A stretch of DNA of 64,000 nucleotides. Source: Lederbergia panacisoli. Its GTDB lineage: Bacteria; Bacillota; Bacilli; Bacillales; Bacillaceae_C. The DNA lies in the NCBI RefSeq assembly GCF_024626525.1, contig NZ_JANJGU010000002.1, positions 248,001 to 312,000 of the forward strand, written 5' to 3'. A model generated the notes under the pieces. That model did not search any database and was not told the origin of the DNA. It was given only the letters and a program-made list of their open reading frames with translations. A program made the position numbers and the translations under genes. Of the stretch, positions 47,780 to 57,638 are shown in pieces (position 1 is the stretch's first letter; every line of letters begins with the position of its first letter).

Positions 47780-47930
47780 ATTTATTTATAATAACTATAA
47801 GTAAATAGTGATTTCATTTTATAGTATCGCCAAATTTGAGAAATAACATTCATCAATCTTCATCAATTCTCTAATCTAATCCTATCATTAGTAGTAATAA
47901 TAATAAAATAAAACGCATTTTGTCGAATAG

Positions 47931-50687
47931 TTACCGATTACTCCGTCTCTTTGCATCTAGAAGTCTTTTCATGCTTTCTTGAGGACTTTGCTTATTTATA
48001 TCGTCCTTTTTAGGCTTATCTTTTTTATTTCCTGCTTTATTACTGGTTATGGTCACAGGACTTGTTTGCGAGGAGAGCGTATCGGTTTTGATTGATCTTT
48101 TAATTTTCGGAACTATAATTTCCTTATTCTCTTTTTGACTAGGCTTCATATACTTCTTGGCGAATAATCTTATAGGAAGTAAACCAAACCTTCTAATCGC
48201 AATTTCTATAAAAAATAATAGAAATGCAATAAAAATCAACAAAAATGAGATGGGCTGTTTTTTTACTGGATTTTTTGGGAGGGAATCAAAAGCCATCTTT
48301 TCATTTATTAATTGTCTTCCACCGGTAATGCTTGATGCCTCATTAAGAAGTGCAAAGTTATTTCCTTTTATAAGTAATTCATCAGAATATGGGATGGTAA
48401 AACCGGTCTTGTATAGTTTCCCCTCCCCTTCTTCTGTGTATTGCTTTATTCGTAAGAAATACATTCCGGGATCATGATCCATTACAAGCTCATATTTACC
48501 CGGTCCTATAATTTTCATACTAGCATCGACGGGCTCTCCAGATTGGGATACTACTGCCGTTTCGATTGGGCCAAGATCATTACTGGAAGACTGCAATTGA
48601 ATCACAGTCTGACCATTTCTAGTTTCCACATGTACGGCGTATGGTTCACTATTATAAGTGGGCAGAGTTCTACTAATAAGATGATTCATAAAATCTGGCC
48701 ACTTCTCCCACCTCGCCCAATTTCCAGCCCATTTACCGCTTAAATCTGATGTATAAGCAATGGTTCTCCCAAGACCAAATTGCCACTCAGCAAGGATAGG
48801 ATCTTCTTTATCACTTGATAGAACTATTTGTGAAGTTGATTTAGGTGTTACGGCAATATAGGCATTCATTTCAGGAACACCTTTACTAAATAATGGATCC
48901 CAATCAAAGCCTGAGTGGACGGTCGGGTAAAATGGCTCATCCACAATGTATGTCCTTGTAAGGACAGCCGTTTCCCTAGATAAAATGCTTGGGATAACGG
49001 TATCATCTACAACATCGTAAAATCTTCCCGATCCATATTCAGCCAAATCTTCTAATAAACGTTTATCTGCATCCTGTCCTAATGCGACAGTTGATAACGT
49101 AATATTTGTTTCTCTTCCACTGTCAATGAGGGCATGAAAATCCTTATTTGTCGTTGATTGAGCGTCCGTTAGCAGTATGATGTGTTTTCTCTGTAGTTTT
49201 AAAGGGATTAAGCTTTTAAAAGCCTCTTCGAGAGCCGGATATATTTCCGTTCCTCCTCCCACTGTTACAGAACGGATTTTTTCGATTGCTTCTTCCTTAT
49301 TATTAATGGGTGTTGTTTCGATTATTTCCCATGGGCGGTCATCAAACGCAATAAAGCCTAATGTATCTTTTTCACGAAGCAACTCTACAGATCTTGCAGC
49401 TGCTTCCTTGGCGAGGGAGAGTTTCTCACCTTCCATGCTGCCTGACCTATCTAATACAATGATAAGTCCTAGTGATGGAAGCTCTTGCTTCCCTTTCACT
49501 TCCATTTCAACAGGCAGCAATTCTTCTATAGGTGTCTTAAAATAACCACCGAGGCCAAAACTATTTTCTCCACCTGTCATTACAAATCCTATTCCAAAAT
49601 CCCTCACTGCCTGATTGATCAGCTTCATTTTCTTTTCACCAATATTAGTGGCGGCAATATTATTAAAAAGAATTGACTGATATCGTAAATAACTAGAAAG
49701 TGTTGTTGGCAGTTGTTGTGGAGTTATTTGATCAATCTTCAATCCCGAAGAATGTAGTGCTTGTCTTACACCTTCATTTTGCTCTGTTTGCACAATCAAT
49801 ACCCTTGGAGTACCTGTTACATTTGAAATGGCTTGCAAATAATTATTTTCAGCAAAAGTATCTCCTTTCGCTGCTATCTCAGCTTTATAAACGTATAATC
49901 CTGATTCATTTGCTTCATGTGAAAAATTGAATAAATTTGTGCCTTCTTTTATCTCAACATTTTCCTCTATTATTTCTTCGTCATTCAACGTAATTCTAAC
50001 AGTAGAGTTTGCAGCATAATTACTGTCAATTTTCATTGTTAATTTTACTTTTTCTCCCTCATATAAAGCCGAAGGTACCGTAAATTCTGTTACAGCCATG
50101 TCTTGCCGATATTGGCTAGAAATAGGCAAATAATCCAAAACGATGCCCCTTTGCTTTAGCAAGCGTGTAGCATCAAGAATATTTCCCGCTGTTTGATTAC
50201 CATCAGAAAATAATACAATACGACCATTTGCAGCCCTTGAAAAAAGAGAACTAGCCAATTGAATACCTTGTTCAATATTTGTATCGTACCGATTAATATC
50301 ACTTGCGAATTCTTGTACCACTTCTTTATTGGATTGAAAAGATTGTTCGACTGCGGCATTCTTTCCAACTGTTAAAACGGCAAACTGGTCTTTTTCTTTT
50401 TTTGATTGAATACTTTTTTCGATCCAAGATAATATACTGTCCTCTGTACCTATCATACTTGCTGATGCATCTACCAGGAAAACAACATTTTTTTCATCCG
50501 TCTTGAAAACAAGCTGAGGCGTGGCTAGACTCAAAATAATTAATGCAAACACTAAGCTTCTCATACATATAATCCATATCTTTTCAGCATTATTGAAGCC
50601 TTTATTCTGTTTGAAAAAGAGATATAAGACAACTCCTGCTGGTATTAATAAGAATAGTAAAAACGGATAGTTAAACTCGAGTTCCAC
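47931..50687 (-). CDS. dual VWA-domain membrane protein with glutamine-amidotransferase-like core
   Basis: 918 residues, last gene of the MoxR/VWA operon. Two N-terminal helices (about 8-25 and 38-58), VWA domain 1 with an intact MIDAS (DASAS at 73-77, SDG near 161), a beta-rich segment, an amidotransferase-like fold (300-385, ending TGGENSFGLGGY), VWA domain 2 (DRSGS at 413-417, GGGTEIYPA, LTDAQS), another beta domain, one helix (812-831) and a basic tail rich in K, S and N. It starts with GTG 50687 inside the end of the preceding gene, with GGAGGTGAT upstream. I know no studied homologue. Probably a metal-dependent adhesion or assembly factor on the membrane. Confidence 0.85.
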   Translation of the reverse strand: MELEFNYPFLLFLLIPAGVVLYLFFKQNKGFNNAEKIWIICMRSLVFALIILSLATPQLVFKTDEKNVVFLVDASASMIGTEDSILSWIEKSIQSKKEKDQFAVLTVGKNAAVEQSFQSNKEVVQEFASDINRYDTNIEQGIQLASSLFSRAANGRIVLFSDGNQTAGNILDATRLLKQRGIVLDYLPISSQYRQDMAVTEFTVPSALYEGEKVKLTMKIDSNYAANSTVRITLNDEEIIEENVEIKEGTNLFNFSHEANESGLYVYKAEIAAKGDTFAENNYLQAISNVTGTPRVLIVQTEQNEGVRQALHSSGLKIDQITPQQLPTTLSSYLRYQSILFNNIAATNIGEKKMKLINQAVRDFGIGFVMTGGENSFGLGGYFKTPIEELLPVEMEVKGKQELPSLGLIIVLDRSGSMEGEKLSLAKEAAARSVELLREKDTLGFIAFDDRPWEIIETTPINNKEEAIEKIRSVTVGGGTEIYPALEEAFKSLIPLKLQRKHIILLTDAQSTTNKDFHALIDSGRETNITLSTVALGQDADKRLLEDLAEYGSGRFYDVVDDTVIPSILSRETAVLTRTYIVDEPFYPTVHSGFDWDPLFSKGVPEMNAYIAVTPKSTSQIVLSSDKEDPILAEWQFGLGRTIAYTSDLSGKWAGNWARWEKWPDFMNHLISRTLPTYNSEPYAVHVETRNGQTVIQLQSSSNDLGPIETAVVSQSGEPVDASMKIIGPGKYELVMDHDPGMYFLRIKQYTEEGEGKLYKTGFTIPYSDELLIKGNNFALLNEASSITGGRQLINEKMAFDSLPKNPVKKQPISFLLIFIAFLLFFIEIAIRRFGLLPIRLFAKKYMKPSQKENKEIIVPKIKRSIKTDTLSSQTSPVTITSNKAGNKKDKPKKDDINKQSPQESMKRLLDAKRRSNR

Positions 50688-52452
50688 GCCTCATCACCTC
50701 CCACTCGATAAACAAAATAATCAAGGCAATAAGAACGAACCAAAACCATAACCCATCATATATACGATTTACTTTTATTTGGTCACTTTGTTGTTTCAGC
50801 TGGTTTACACTAAAGGAAGAAGAAGAAGGAATCAATTTTTCCCGATCATCCAAGTTCACTGCAAAATAAGCAGTCCTTCCATTAACGACTGTTTGGTAAA
50901 GACCCGGTCTTTGTGGAGCAGTAAAGCTTTCTTCAAGTAAATTGAACGAGTTAATGAATTTTCCGGTATCATTAAACACTTTCCATTCTTTATCGTTTGC
51001 CTCTACGTTAAGCCAACGCTTTTCACCCGGAAGAAAAAAACCAAAAAATTCTTCAGTTGCCGCAAGCCATTGAAAAGATTGATATAGAAAAATAGGAAAG
51101 CCTGTTTGCAGTGGCCAGTCTGATTTCTCGATAGAAAATTGAATGACTAAGGCAGGGTATCCATTTACTGTTCCTTTTTGAATAAGTGGAATTTCATCAC
51201 TGCTTGCAATCACCGGAAGATTAATTCCATTACCAGTAAAAGCAGATTGTATATATGTTTTATTAAAGTCTACGTATTGGAAAACGGGGTCTTTTTCTGT
51301 AATTATTTCAGTTAGAATTGGGATTTCTTTATCCCTAACTGGTGTAATAGCGATCAATGGTCTTTTCGGCCACTTTTTCATCGGCATATTTTCCACAACT
51401 ACAATTCCATCTGATAAATCCGTATTCATATCTTTTTCCTTTATTTGGATTGTCTCATACCCGATATTTTCTAATCCTCTCCTCATAAAAGGACTTATAT
51501 CTCCAACTAAATAAACCTTTGTTAATGAAGGTTTATTTACAGCGATTATCTCATTATCCATTGAATAGTCATCATCCACGAGAATATTAGCTTTATAGTA
51601 ATCACTTTCCGAAAGTTTAGGAATCTGAACAAACTTTTGTTCACCGGGCTCCATTTCTACTTTCTCTTCAAATAAAACATTTTCATTAGAGTTAATTTGT
51701 AGAATAGCTGTCTTTTGTTCTTTGCTTTGGTTTTCTACAACGGATATCCCTGTGATAATATGATCTTTTTCCCCTATGCCGAAGGATTTTAATGATATAT
51801 TTTCGCCTTCTTCTCCCATATTAAAAACTGATATCGGAATTGTTTCTGATAGTTCTTTCAGATCTTCCTTTTTAACTGAATCAGAAAAAATAAATAGACT
51901 TGACTCTTCGTTCACAGCCAGTGAGTTAGCAAGTCTAATCGCTTTGTCCATATCACTATATTCATAGGAAAGATTTATTTCGTCTATCACATTACGAATC
52001 TTTTGCAGATTGGCTTCCCTATTGATTAATAATGTCGGCACACTTCCAGCTGCAATGATCGTTACTTCTTGATTCTTAATATCCTTTATCATTGCGGAAA
52101 TTTCAGTCTTTGCTGCATCAAAACGTGAAGTTCCGTCATGAACGGCTGACATTGAGGCTGAGGTATCAATGACTATGATAATCTGTTCACCAACAATTCC
52201 TTTAGTCATCCAGTATGGACGGACTAAAGCCATCATTAATAAAAATAATATCAATAGTTGAAGAAACAATAATAAATTTCGCTGTAGTTTATCAAGCCAT
52301 GGTGAAGCTTGCCATTCATTCATCACTTGCTCCCACAGAATGTTAGATGGGATTCTTTTATTTTCATAGCGTTTTCTAAACATATAAAAGACGAGAACTG
52401 CGGCAATCAGAAACGCTAATAATAAAAAGATTGGATTTAGTAAACCCATCAT
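50671..52452 (-). CDS. BatA-domain and VWA-domain membrane protein
   Basis: 593 residues. A BatA-type N-terminus (MGLLNPIFLLLAFLIAAVLVF and a second helix, about 58-78), then a VWA domain with MIDAS DTSAS at 96-100, a beta domain, an amidotransferase-like segment and a C-terminal helix (about 567-583). The domain layout is a shorter version of the next protein, suggesting the two arose by duplication. It starts six bases after the DUF58 gene. Bat proteins act with MoxR ATPases in other bacteria. Confidence 0.85.
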   Translation of the reverse strand: MMGLLNPIFLLLAFLIAAVLVFYMFRKRYENKRIPSNILWEQVMNEWQASPWLDKLQRNLLLFLQLLILFLLMMALVRPYWMTKGIVGEQIIIVIDTSASMSAVHDGTSRFDAAKTEISAMIKDIKNQEVTIIAAGSVPTLLINREANLQKIRNVIDEINLSYEYSDMDKAIRLANSLAVNEESSLFIFSDSVKKEDLKELSETIPISVFNMGEEGENISLKSFGIGEKDHIITGISVVENQSKEQKTAILQINSNENVLFEEKVEMEPGEQKFVQIPKLSESDYYKANILVDDDYSMDNEIIAVNKPSLTKVYLVGDISPFMRRGLENIGYETIQIKEKDMNTDLSDGIVVVENMPMKKWPKRPLIAITPVRDKEIPILTEIITEKDPVFQYVDFNKTYIQSAFTGNGINLPVIASSDEIPLIQKGTVNGYPALVIQFSIEKSDWPLQTGFPIFLYQSFQWLAATEEFFGFFLPGEKRWLNVEANDKEWKVFNDTGKFINSFNLLEESFTAPQRPGLYQTVVNGRTAYFAVNLDDREKLIPSSSSFSVNQLKQQSDQIKVNRIYDGLWFWFVLIALIILFIEWEVMRRGTRV

Positions 52453-52458
52453 GTCACC

Positions 52459-53322
52459 TCATTTTACAATTCCGCGAGAAATAAAATTTGCAATGAACAA
52501 TTCTTCAACGGACTTTTCGTCACTTAAAAAAATATATTGGATCCCAAGCTTCCTGCAAATAAATTTTAGTTTTTCATTATGATCCTTTAATCTTAACTGA
52601 TAGGCCGATACGAGCTTTGAACTAATACTAACATTTACTTCCGTCTCCATCTCACTATCAATAAGCTTTGCATCCCCAGTAAAGTCAGGGTCGATTTCTT
52701 CTTTGCTTAAAACGTGAATAAACCATATTTGTGACTTTGCTGAAGCAGCTTTTAGAAGCACCTGTTCATAATCATCAATTGATTCCATCCCATCAGTAAT
52801 GATAAGAGACAATTGTTTCCCTTTTTGAATTTTCTTATCCATTTCCTTAATAAAAGAAGAAGTTGTCTCTTTTATTTGGAGTTGAATAATATCAGACAAA
52901 ACTTGTTTTGCATAATTACTTCCTTTTCTATCTACACTTCGTGTGTCAATAGCAGAAACAGGAATAAATGATAATCTATCCTCATTCATCAACGCAATAT
53001 AGCTTAAGGCGGCAGCTATTTTTTTTGCTAGCAGCCATTTTGTATCTACTATTCTCATAGAGGAAGTACAGTCTAAATAAATGGCAATTTTTATTTCCTG
53101 TTCATCTAAATATCTTTTTATGTAATGGCGTTTCGTACGTCCATATACATTCCAATCAACAAGCCTGACGTCGTCCCCTGGTTGGTATGTACGAAAATCC
53201 GAGAATTCCAAAGAGGAGCCAAATTTATGTGAACGGCGAATTCCTTTATGGACACCGGTTCGGTTTGAGTTTACGACGAGACGCAATTTCCTTAGACGCG
53301 CAAGAAACTCATGTGTAAACAT
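52459..53322 (-). CDS. DUF58 (VWA-like) protein
   Basis: About 287 residues with the DUF58 hallmark (FSDFRTYQPGDDVRLVDWNVYGRT) and a degenerate VWA fold (YLDCTSSM replacing the MIDAS). DUF58 genes nearly always follow MoxR genes and probably encode an adaptor or substrate of the ATPase. It is predicted soluble, unlike longer relatives with N-terminal helices. ATG 53322 comes directly after the MoxR stop; GTG 53328 overlapping that stop is an alternative. Longer readings to 53355 lack a ribosome site. Confidence 0.87.
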   Translation of the reverse strand: MFTHEFLARLRKLRLVVNSNRTGVHKGIRRSHKFGSSLEFSDFRTYQPGDDVRLVDWNVYGRTKRHYIKRYLDEQEIKIAIYLDCTSSMRIVDTKWLLAKKIAAALSYIALMNEDRLSFIPVSAIDTRSVDRKGSNYAKQVLSDIIQLQIKETTSSFIKEMDKKIQKGKQLSLIITDGMESIDDYEQVLLKAASAKSQIWFIHVLSKEEIDPDFTGDAKLIDSEMETEVNVSISSKLVSAYQLRLKDHNEKLKFICRKLGIQYIFLSDEKSVEELFIANFISRGIVK

Positions 53323-53324
53323 CG

Positions 53325-54323
53325 TCACTTTAGTACACCATCTTGTTGTACCCATTCGATTGTTTCAGCAATCAATGCATCAGGAGAAATATCTGCTGCT
53401 TCTCCTTCAAAATTTAGTAAGATTCGATGGCGGAGAACTGGATTTGCAACTTGTTTAATATCCCCGATTGAAACATGGAATCTTCCAGCAAAAAGGGCGC
53501 GTGCCTTTGCAAGATTAATTATGCTTTGCAACCCCCTTGGACCTGAACCGTATTGAACATAAGATTTTACTGAAGGACACGCGCCCCCATCATTAGGATG
53601 TGTCCCTGCTATAATATTGACCGCTAGATCTAGAATTTCATCAGAAATAATGATATGTTTCGTTAACATTTGGATTTTACATACATCGTCACTTGTCATA
53701 ACTTTTTTTAGCTTTGGCTTTTCCACACCAGTTGTACGATGGATAATTTCTTTTAATGCTTGTTTATCTGGGTAATAGACATTTATTTTACAAGTGAAAC
53801 GATCAAGCTGCGCTTCGGGCAATGGATATGTGCCTTCCATTTCAATAGGGTTTTGGGTAGCAAGAACAAAAAACGGATTCGCCATCTCCTTAGTATCTCC
53901 CATGATTGTCACCGTTTTTTCACCCATTGCTTCTAAAAGTGCACTTTGAGTTTTCGGAGTTGCCCGATTGATTTCATCCGCTAGGACGATATTTGAAAAG
54001 ATTGGCCCCTCAAAAAAATCAAACCTTTGCTTACCATTTTCATCTGGTTGAATCATCATCGTTCCAGTAATATCAGATGGCATTAAGTCTGGTGTAAATT
54101 GAATTCTTGAAAAGGATAAGTCGAGTACTTCTGAAATTGTTTTCACAAGCATCGTCTTTCCAAGCCCGGGCAATCCCTCAAGTAACGCATGCCCTCCAGA
54201 AAAAATCGTCCAAAGTAATTGATCAATTACTTCATCCTGGCCAACAATAAATGCTTGTATTTCATGTTTAATCCTATCAAGTTTCTCCGCCGCTTGTATA
54301 AAATCCTGTTCACTAACGCTCAT
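53325..54323 (-). CDS. MoxR family AAA+ ATPase
   Basis: 332 residues. Walker A GLPGLGKT (50-57), Walker B LADEINR (114-120), sensor 1 LATQNP, arginine finger region LPEAQLDRF and the C-terminal lid. MoxR ATPases assemble hexamers and act as chaperones with VWA-domain partners, often for enzyme complex maturation. Three such partners are encoded immediately downstream. It begins eight bases after the coiled-coil protein gene. Confidence 0.93.
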   Translation of the reverse strand: MSVSEQDFIQAAEKLDRIKHEIQAFIVGQDEVIDQLLWTIFSGGHALLEGLPGLGKTMLVKTISEVLDLSFSRIQFTPDLMPSDITGTMMIQPDENGKQRFDFFEGPIFSNIVLADEINRATPKTQSALLEAMGEKTVTIMGDTKEMANPFFVLATQNPIEMEGTYPLPEAQLDRFTCKINVYYPDKQALKEIIHRTTGVEKPKLKKVMTSDDVCKIQMLTKHIIISDEILDLAVNIIAGTHPNDGGACPSVKSYVQYGSGPRGLQSIINLAKARALFAGRFHVSIGDIKQVANPVLRHRILLNFEGEAADISPDALIAETIEWVQQDGVLK

Positions 54324-54331
54324 CTATCTAT

Positions 54332-55867
54332 TCACTCCCGATCTGGATTAATCTTAGAAAAATAATTTTTTACAATAGATTCTAATTCGGTTGGTAGCTG
54401 CATTCGGTTTGTGCTTTCTCGGGAGGCTTTTTCATATTGATTGTATACTTCTTCATATGGGCGAACCGATCCTTTTAAAACGGGTCCGTTGCCTTCTCCT
54501 TGTTCTACAGGCTTACCTTCACCCATTTTCCCGGAATCTTTTTCTATATTGATTTTCCCATCCACTGTTTCTGGTATGGTTAAGTTCCGTGAACCCATGC
54601 CAAGTCCCGCTCCACTTCCAGGTGCCGAACCCTCGTTTGAATTTGAATTACCATTATTACCAATCCCCTCGAAATTGCCGCTCTCTCCTTGTCCTTCGTT
54701 TCCATTTCCAGCAGAAGAACTGTTTTGTTGTCCATTTTTAGAACCAGTGCTCGTTTTTTCACCCTTGGGAGCATCTAGGTTTTGATTATTTTGGTTACTA
54801 GCAATGGTTGTAGAAGATTGAATATTATTCTTAAGCATTTTTTCTAACAGGGACTCAGATGCAGTTTGCATGATTTTTTGTGAATCTCCTAATTGTGAGG
54901 ACTGGGATGCCTTATCCAGCATAGTAGTCAACCGATTTTTTAATAAGTGAATATCTTCTGAACTTAAACCGTCAGACTTACTTTGGATTATTTGAGCTAA
55001 TAATTTCTTTTGCTCACTAGAAAATTGCGATATTTGTTCTCCTAATTTTTCAAGTTCACTTTCCATCAGCTTTTTATTATTCTCTTGAAGTGCTTTTGCC
55101 AATTCTTTAAAATTACCAGCTTTCAATTGATTAATGGCTCTTGCTAGCGCAGCTTTATTTTCATCTGATTGAGTTTTCTTTAGCATTAGCTCGTTACTCT
55201 GTTTATTAAGTTTTTTCAAAGCTTCATCGGCATTTTTCATGCCTTTTAAATCATCCATCGCGGATTCGACTGATTTTTTCGCAATTGGATTTGTTTTTTT
55301 CTTAATGAGTTTTTCAAGTTCTTTAACTGTTTCCTCAACGAGTGCCCTCTCTTTTTTCTGTTGCTTTGCTTCCTCCATCTTATCATTAGGAAATAAGACC
55401 ATACCTGAAGTCATAGCGATGAAAAACAGCGATAAACATAAGGGAATGGGGTATATATATTTTTTCTTTCTTTTTAGAACATCGATTTCTGCTTTTTTCA
55501 TATGAAATAATGCATATTTTCTTTGGAATTGATGGATCATTTCTTTCTCATTAATAAATGCTAGTGCTGTTGATGCCCTGTCTTCTCCACAATATTGATC
55601 AAAAAATTGAGCTGCACGTTTAAATCCAGGTCTCGTTCTCCAAAACTGTACGAAAAAAACAATGGCTGCCAGCGATATGAATGTCATGATAAACAAATTC
55701 ATATCGATTATGACTGTGAAACGTGCCAATATGAACAAGCATAGAATAAAAGCACTGCAGACACTAAGAAAATACTGAAATTTTCTAGCTGAATGCTCAA
55801 ATTGTAATTGTAATTTCACCTTTCTAAGCAGCGAATAAAATGATTTTTGTACATCCATAGAAATCAT
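54332..55867 (-). CDS. membrane protein with coiled coil and low-complexity linker
   Basis: 511 residues, not recognised. Two helices at about 30-75 and one at 137-155 anchor it. Residues 160-350 are charged coiled coil (long K/E/L heptads), and 355-420 is a Gly/Asn/Ser-rich linker with repeated GN and NS pairs. The C-terminal 90 residues contain a short conserved-looking VRPYEEVYNQYEKASREST stretch. The order membrane-coil-linker resembles scaffold proteins. Starts overlapping the permease stop by four bases. Confidence 0.75.
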   Translation of the reverse strand: MISMDVQKSFYSLLRKVKLQLQFEHSARKFQYFLSVCSAFILCLFILARFTVIIDMNLFIMTFISLAAIVFFVQFWRTRPGFKRAAQFFDQYCGEDRASTALAFINEKEMIHQFQRKYALFHMKKAEIDVLKRKKKYIYPIPLCLSLFFIAMTSGMVLFPNDKMEEAKQQKKERALVEETVKELEKLIKKKTNPIAKKSVESAMDDLKGMKNADEALKKLNKQSNELMLKKTQSDENKAALARAINQLKAGNFKELAKALQENNKKLMESELEKLGEQISQFSSEQKKLLAQIIQSKSDGLSSEDIHLLKNRLTTMLDKASQSSQLGDSQKIMQTASESLLEKMLKNNIQSSTTIASNQNNQNLDAPKGEKTSTGSKNGQQNSSSAGNGNEGQGESGNFEGIGNNGNSNSNEGSAPGSGAGLGMGSRNLTIPETVDGKINIEKDSGKMGEGKPVEQGEGNGPVLKGSVRPYEEVYNQYEKASRESTNRMQLPTELESIVKNYFSKINPDRE

Positions 55868-56709
55868 CCTTTTTTCGGATTCATATTCGGCCTTAGCTTT
55901 TTAATGCTCACCCATAATGAGAGCACAGCCAAAATTGTATAGATGATGAAATAGCTCCAAATAAGGGGGAAGGATATCCCGGTCTTATCAATAAATGCTT
56001 GATTAATCCCTTCTTCAAACAATCCGCTGAATACTATCGGAGGATTAAATGCAGCCAAAATATACGGAAGTACCAATGGTGGTTTTAGATTGGCAAAATC
56101 GTAATAACTTAATGCTATGGCAAATAATAAAGCCGCGCCGCCTGATAGAAAAAGCGTTATACCATATGTTGAAATCATCGATACAATGGTACGTCTAATT
56201 AAAGTTGAAAATAAAATACCAAAGCTTCCAAATACAAATATAGTAAACAAGTAAAAACCCATCACCTTCATGATTGTTGCTGGCGAAACACCTCCAAAAA
56301 GAAATACTAATGAATAAAATGGAAGGCTTGCAGCTAATAACAGCAATAAATAGGAAATAGAAGAAATCAATTTACTTAAAATAATACTCGTAGAACTTTG
56401 AGCGGTTGTAAGTAAAATATTCAATGTTTGCCGCTCCCGTTCCCCGCTAATAACTCCAGACGTTAATCCGGGAGTTATAAATAAAATCAGTCCTAACTGC
56501 AAATATGCGAGTACCATAAACATCGTTCTGCTTTGTGTAGGGCGAATAAATTGAGATCCCCCTCCAAATGAAGTTTCGAGGAGCATATACCCTATTACGA
56601 CAATTCCAATAGCAATCAAGTATGAAAGCAACCCGATGAAAGTACGAAAAGAGCGAAATCTCAGCTTAAATTCTTTATTTAAAACGGGATTGATGAATAA
56701 ACTTTTCAA
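55864..56709 (-). CDS. ABC-2 type permease
   Basis: 281 residues and six membrane helices. The loop after helix two contains the typical ABC-2 permease motif SGVISGERERQTLNILLTT, and an LIRRTIVSMISTYG segment follows. Combined with the ATPase gene it forms an ABC-2 exporter or a mechanical coupler. Start overlaps the ATPase stop (ATGA), so expression is coupled. Confidence 0.87.
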   Translation of the reverse strand: MKSLFINPVLNKEFKLRFRSFRTFIGLLSYLIAIGIVVIGYMLLETSFGGGSQFIRPTQSRTMFMVLAYLQLGLILFITPGLTSGVISGERERQTLNILLTTAQSSTSIILSKLISSISYLLLLLAASLPFYSLVFLFGGVSPATIMKVMGFYLFTIFVFGSFGILFSTLIRRTIVSMISTYGITLFLSGGAALLFAIALSYYDFANLKPPLVLPYILAAFNPPIVFSGLFEEGINQAFIDKTGISFPLIWSYFIIYTILAVLSLWVSIKKLRPNMNPKKG

Positions 56710-57638
56710 TGTAAGTCTACTCCTTTCGTAATTTCCATAAACACATCTTCTAGATTGGATTCTAATTGTTTGAAACTCAAAATGGGCAGTTCTGCTAATA
56801 TAGCTTTTCTTAATAAAATCACCTGTGACTCTTCATCTCCTGAATATTGAAATTGAATGGTGTTATTATCTATTCGGGAAATTCTAGAAACCGCGGGATC
56901 ATCTTCAAAAAACGAGACGGCTTTCTCTATTTGTTCATTTAATGTAACAACAATTACCTTATCCGCTTGGAGCTGTTGTTGGATATCCGCTACGGTCCCA
57001 TGAGCAACTAGTTGCCCTTTATTGATTACACCAATTTCATCACACATTTCAGATAGCTCAGGTAATATGTGGGATGAAATAAGGATTGTTTTCCCCATGT
57101 TTTTCAATTCCCTTAAAATTTCTCGCATTTCTACACGCGCACGAGGATCGAGGCCGGAAGCTGGTTCATCAAGAATCAACACATCAGGATCATGAATAAG
57201 GGACCTGGCAAGACAAAGCCTCTGCTTCATTCCTCGTGAAAGCACATCAACATAGGAATTCTCCTTTTCAGTTAAATTAACTAAGTCTAATAACTGTGGA
57301 ATAAGGATGGCTCGATCCCTTGCAGAAATCGAATAACTCGCTCCGTAAAAATCCAAATATTCACTTACTCGCAAATGATCATATACACCGAAGAAATCCG
57401 GCATATATCCTATTTGCTTCCGAACCTTTTCAGGTTCTTGAGTTACACTAGCACCATTAATACGAGCAGTACCAGATGTTGGCGAAAGTAAAGTAGCCAA
57501 TATTGAAAAGGCGGTAGATTTACCCGCTCCATTATGACCAACAACTCCGAAAACAATCCCTTTATCTATATTGATTGTTAAAGAATCCAAAGCAGTAAAA
57601 GAGCCATACTTTTTTGTTAATCCGTTTATCTCTATCAT
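56706..57638 (-). CDS. ABC transporter ATP-binding protein
   Basis: 310 residues. Walker A GHNGAGKST (34-42), Q-loop YMPDFFG, signature LSRGMKQRLCLARSL, Walker B VLILDEPASGLDP and switch histidine SSHILPELSE, followed by the C-terminal extension common to ABC-2 ATPases. The signature has R where LSGGQ has G, which is tolerated in this group. The ATG overlaps the stop of the upstream gene by one base (TAATG). Confidence 0.92.
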   Translation of the reverse strand: MIEINGLTKKYGSFTALDSLTINIDKGIVFGVVGHNGAGKSTAFSILATLLSPTSGTARINGASVTQEPEKVRKQIGYMPDFFGVYDHLRVSEYLDFYGASYSISARDRAILIPQLLDLVNLTEKENSYVDVLSRGMKQRLCLARSLIHDPDVLILDEPASGLDPRARVEMREILRELKNMGKTILISSHILPELSEMCDEIGVINKGQLVAHGTVADIQQQLQADKVIVVTLNEQIEKAVSFFEDDPAVSRISRIDNNTIQFQYSGDEESQVILLRKAILAELPILSFKQLESNLEDVFMEITKGVDLH

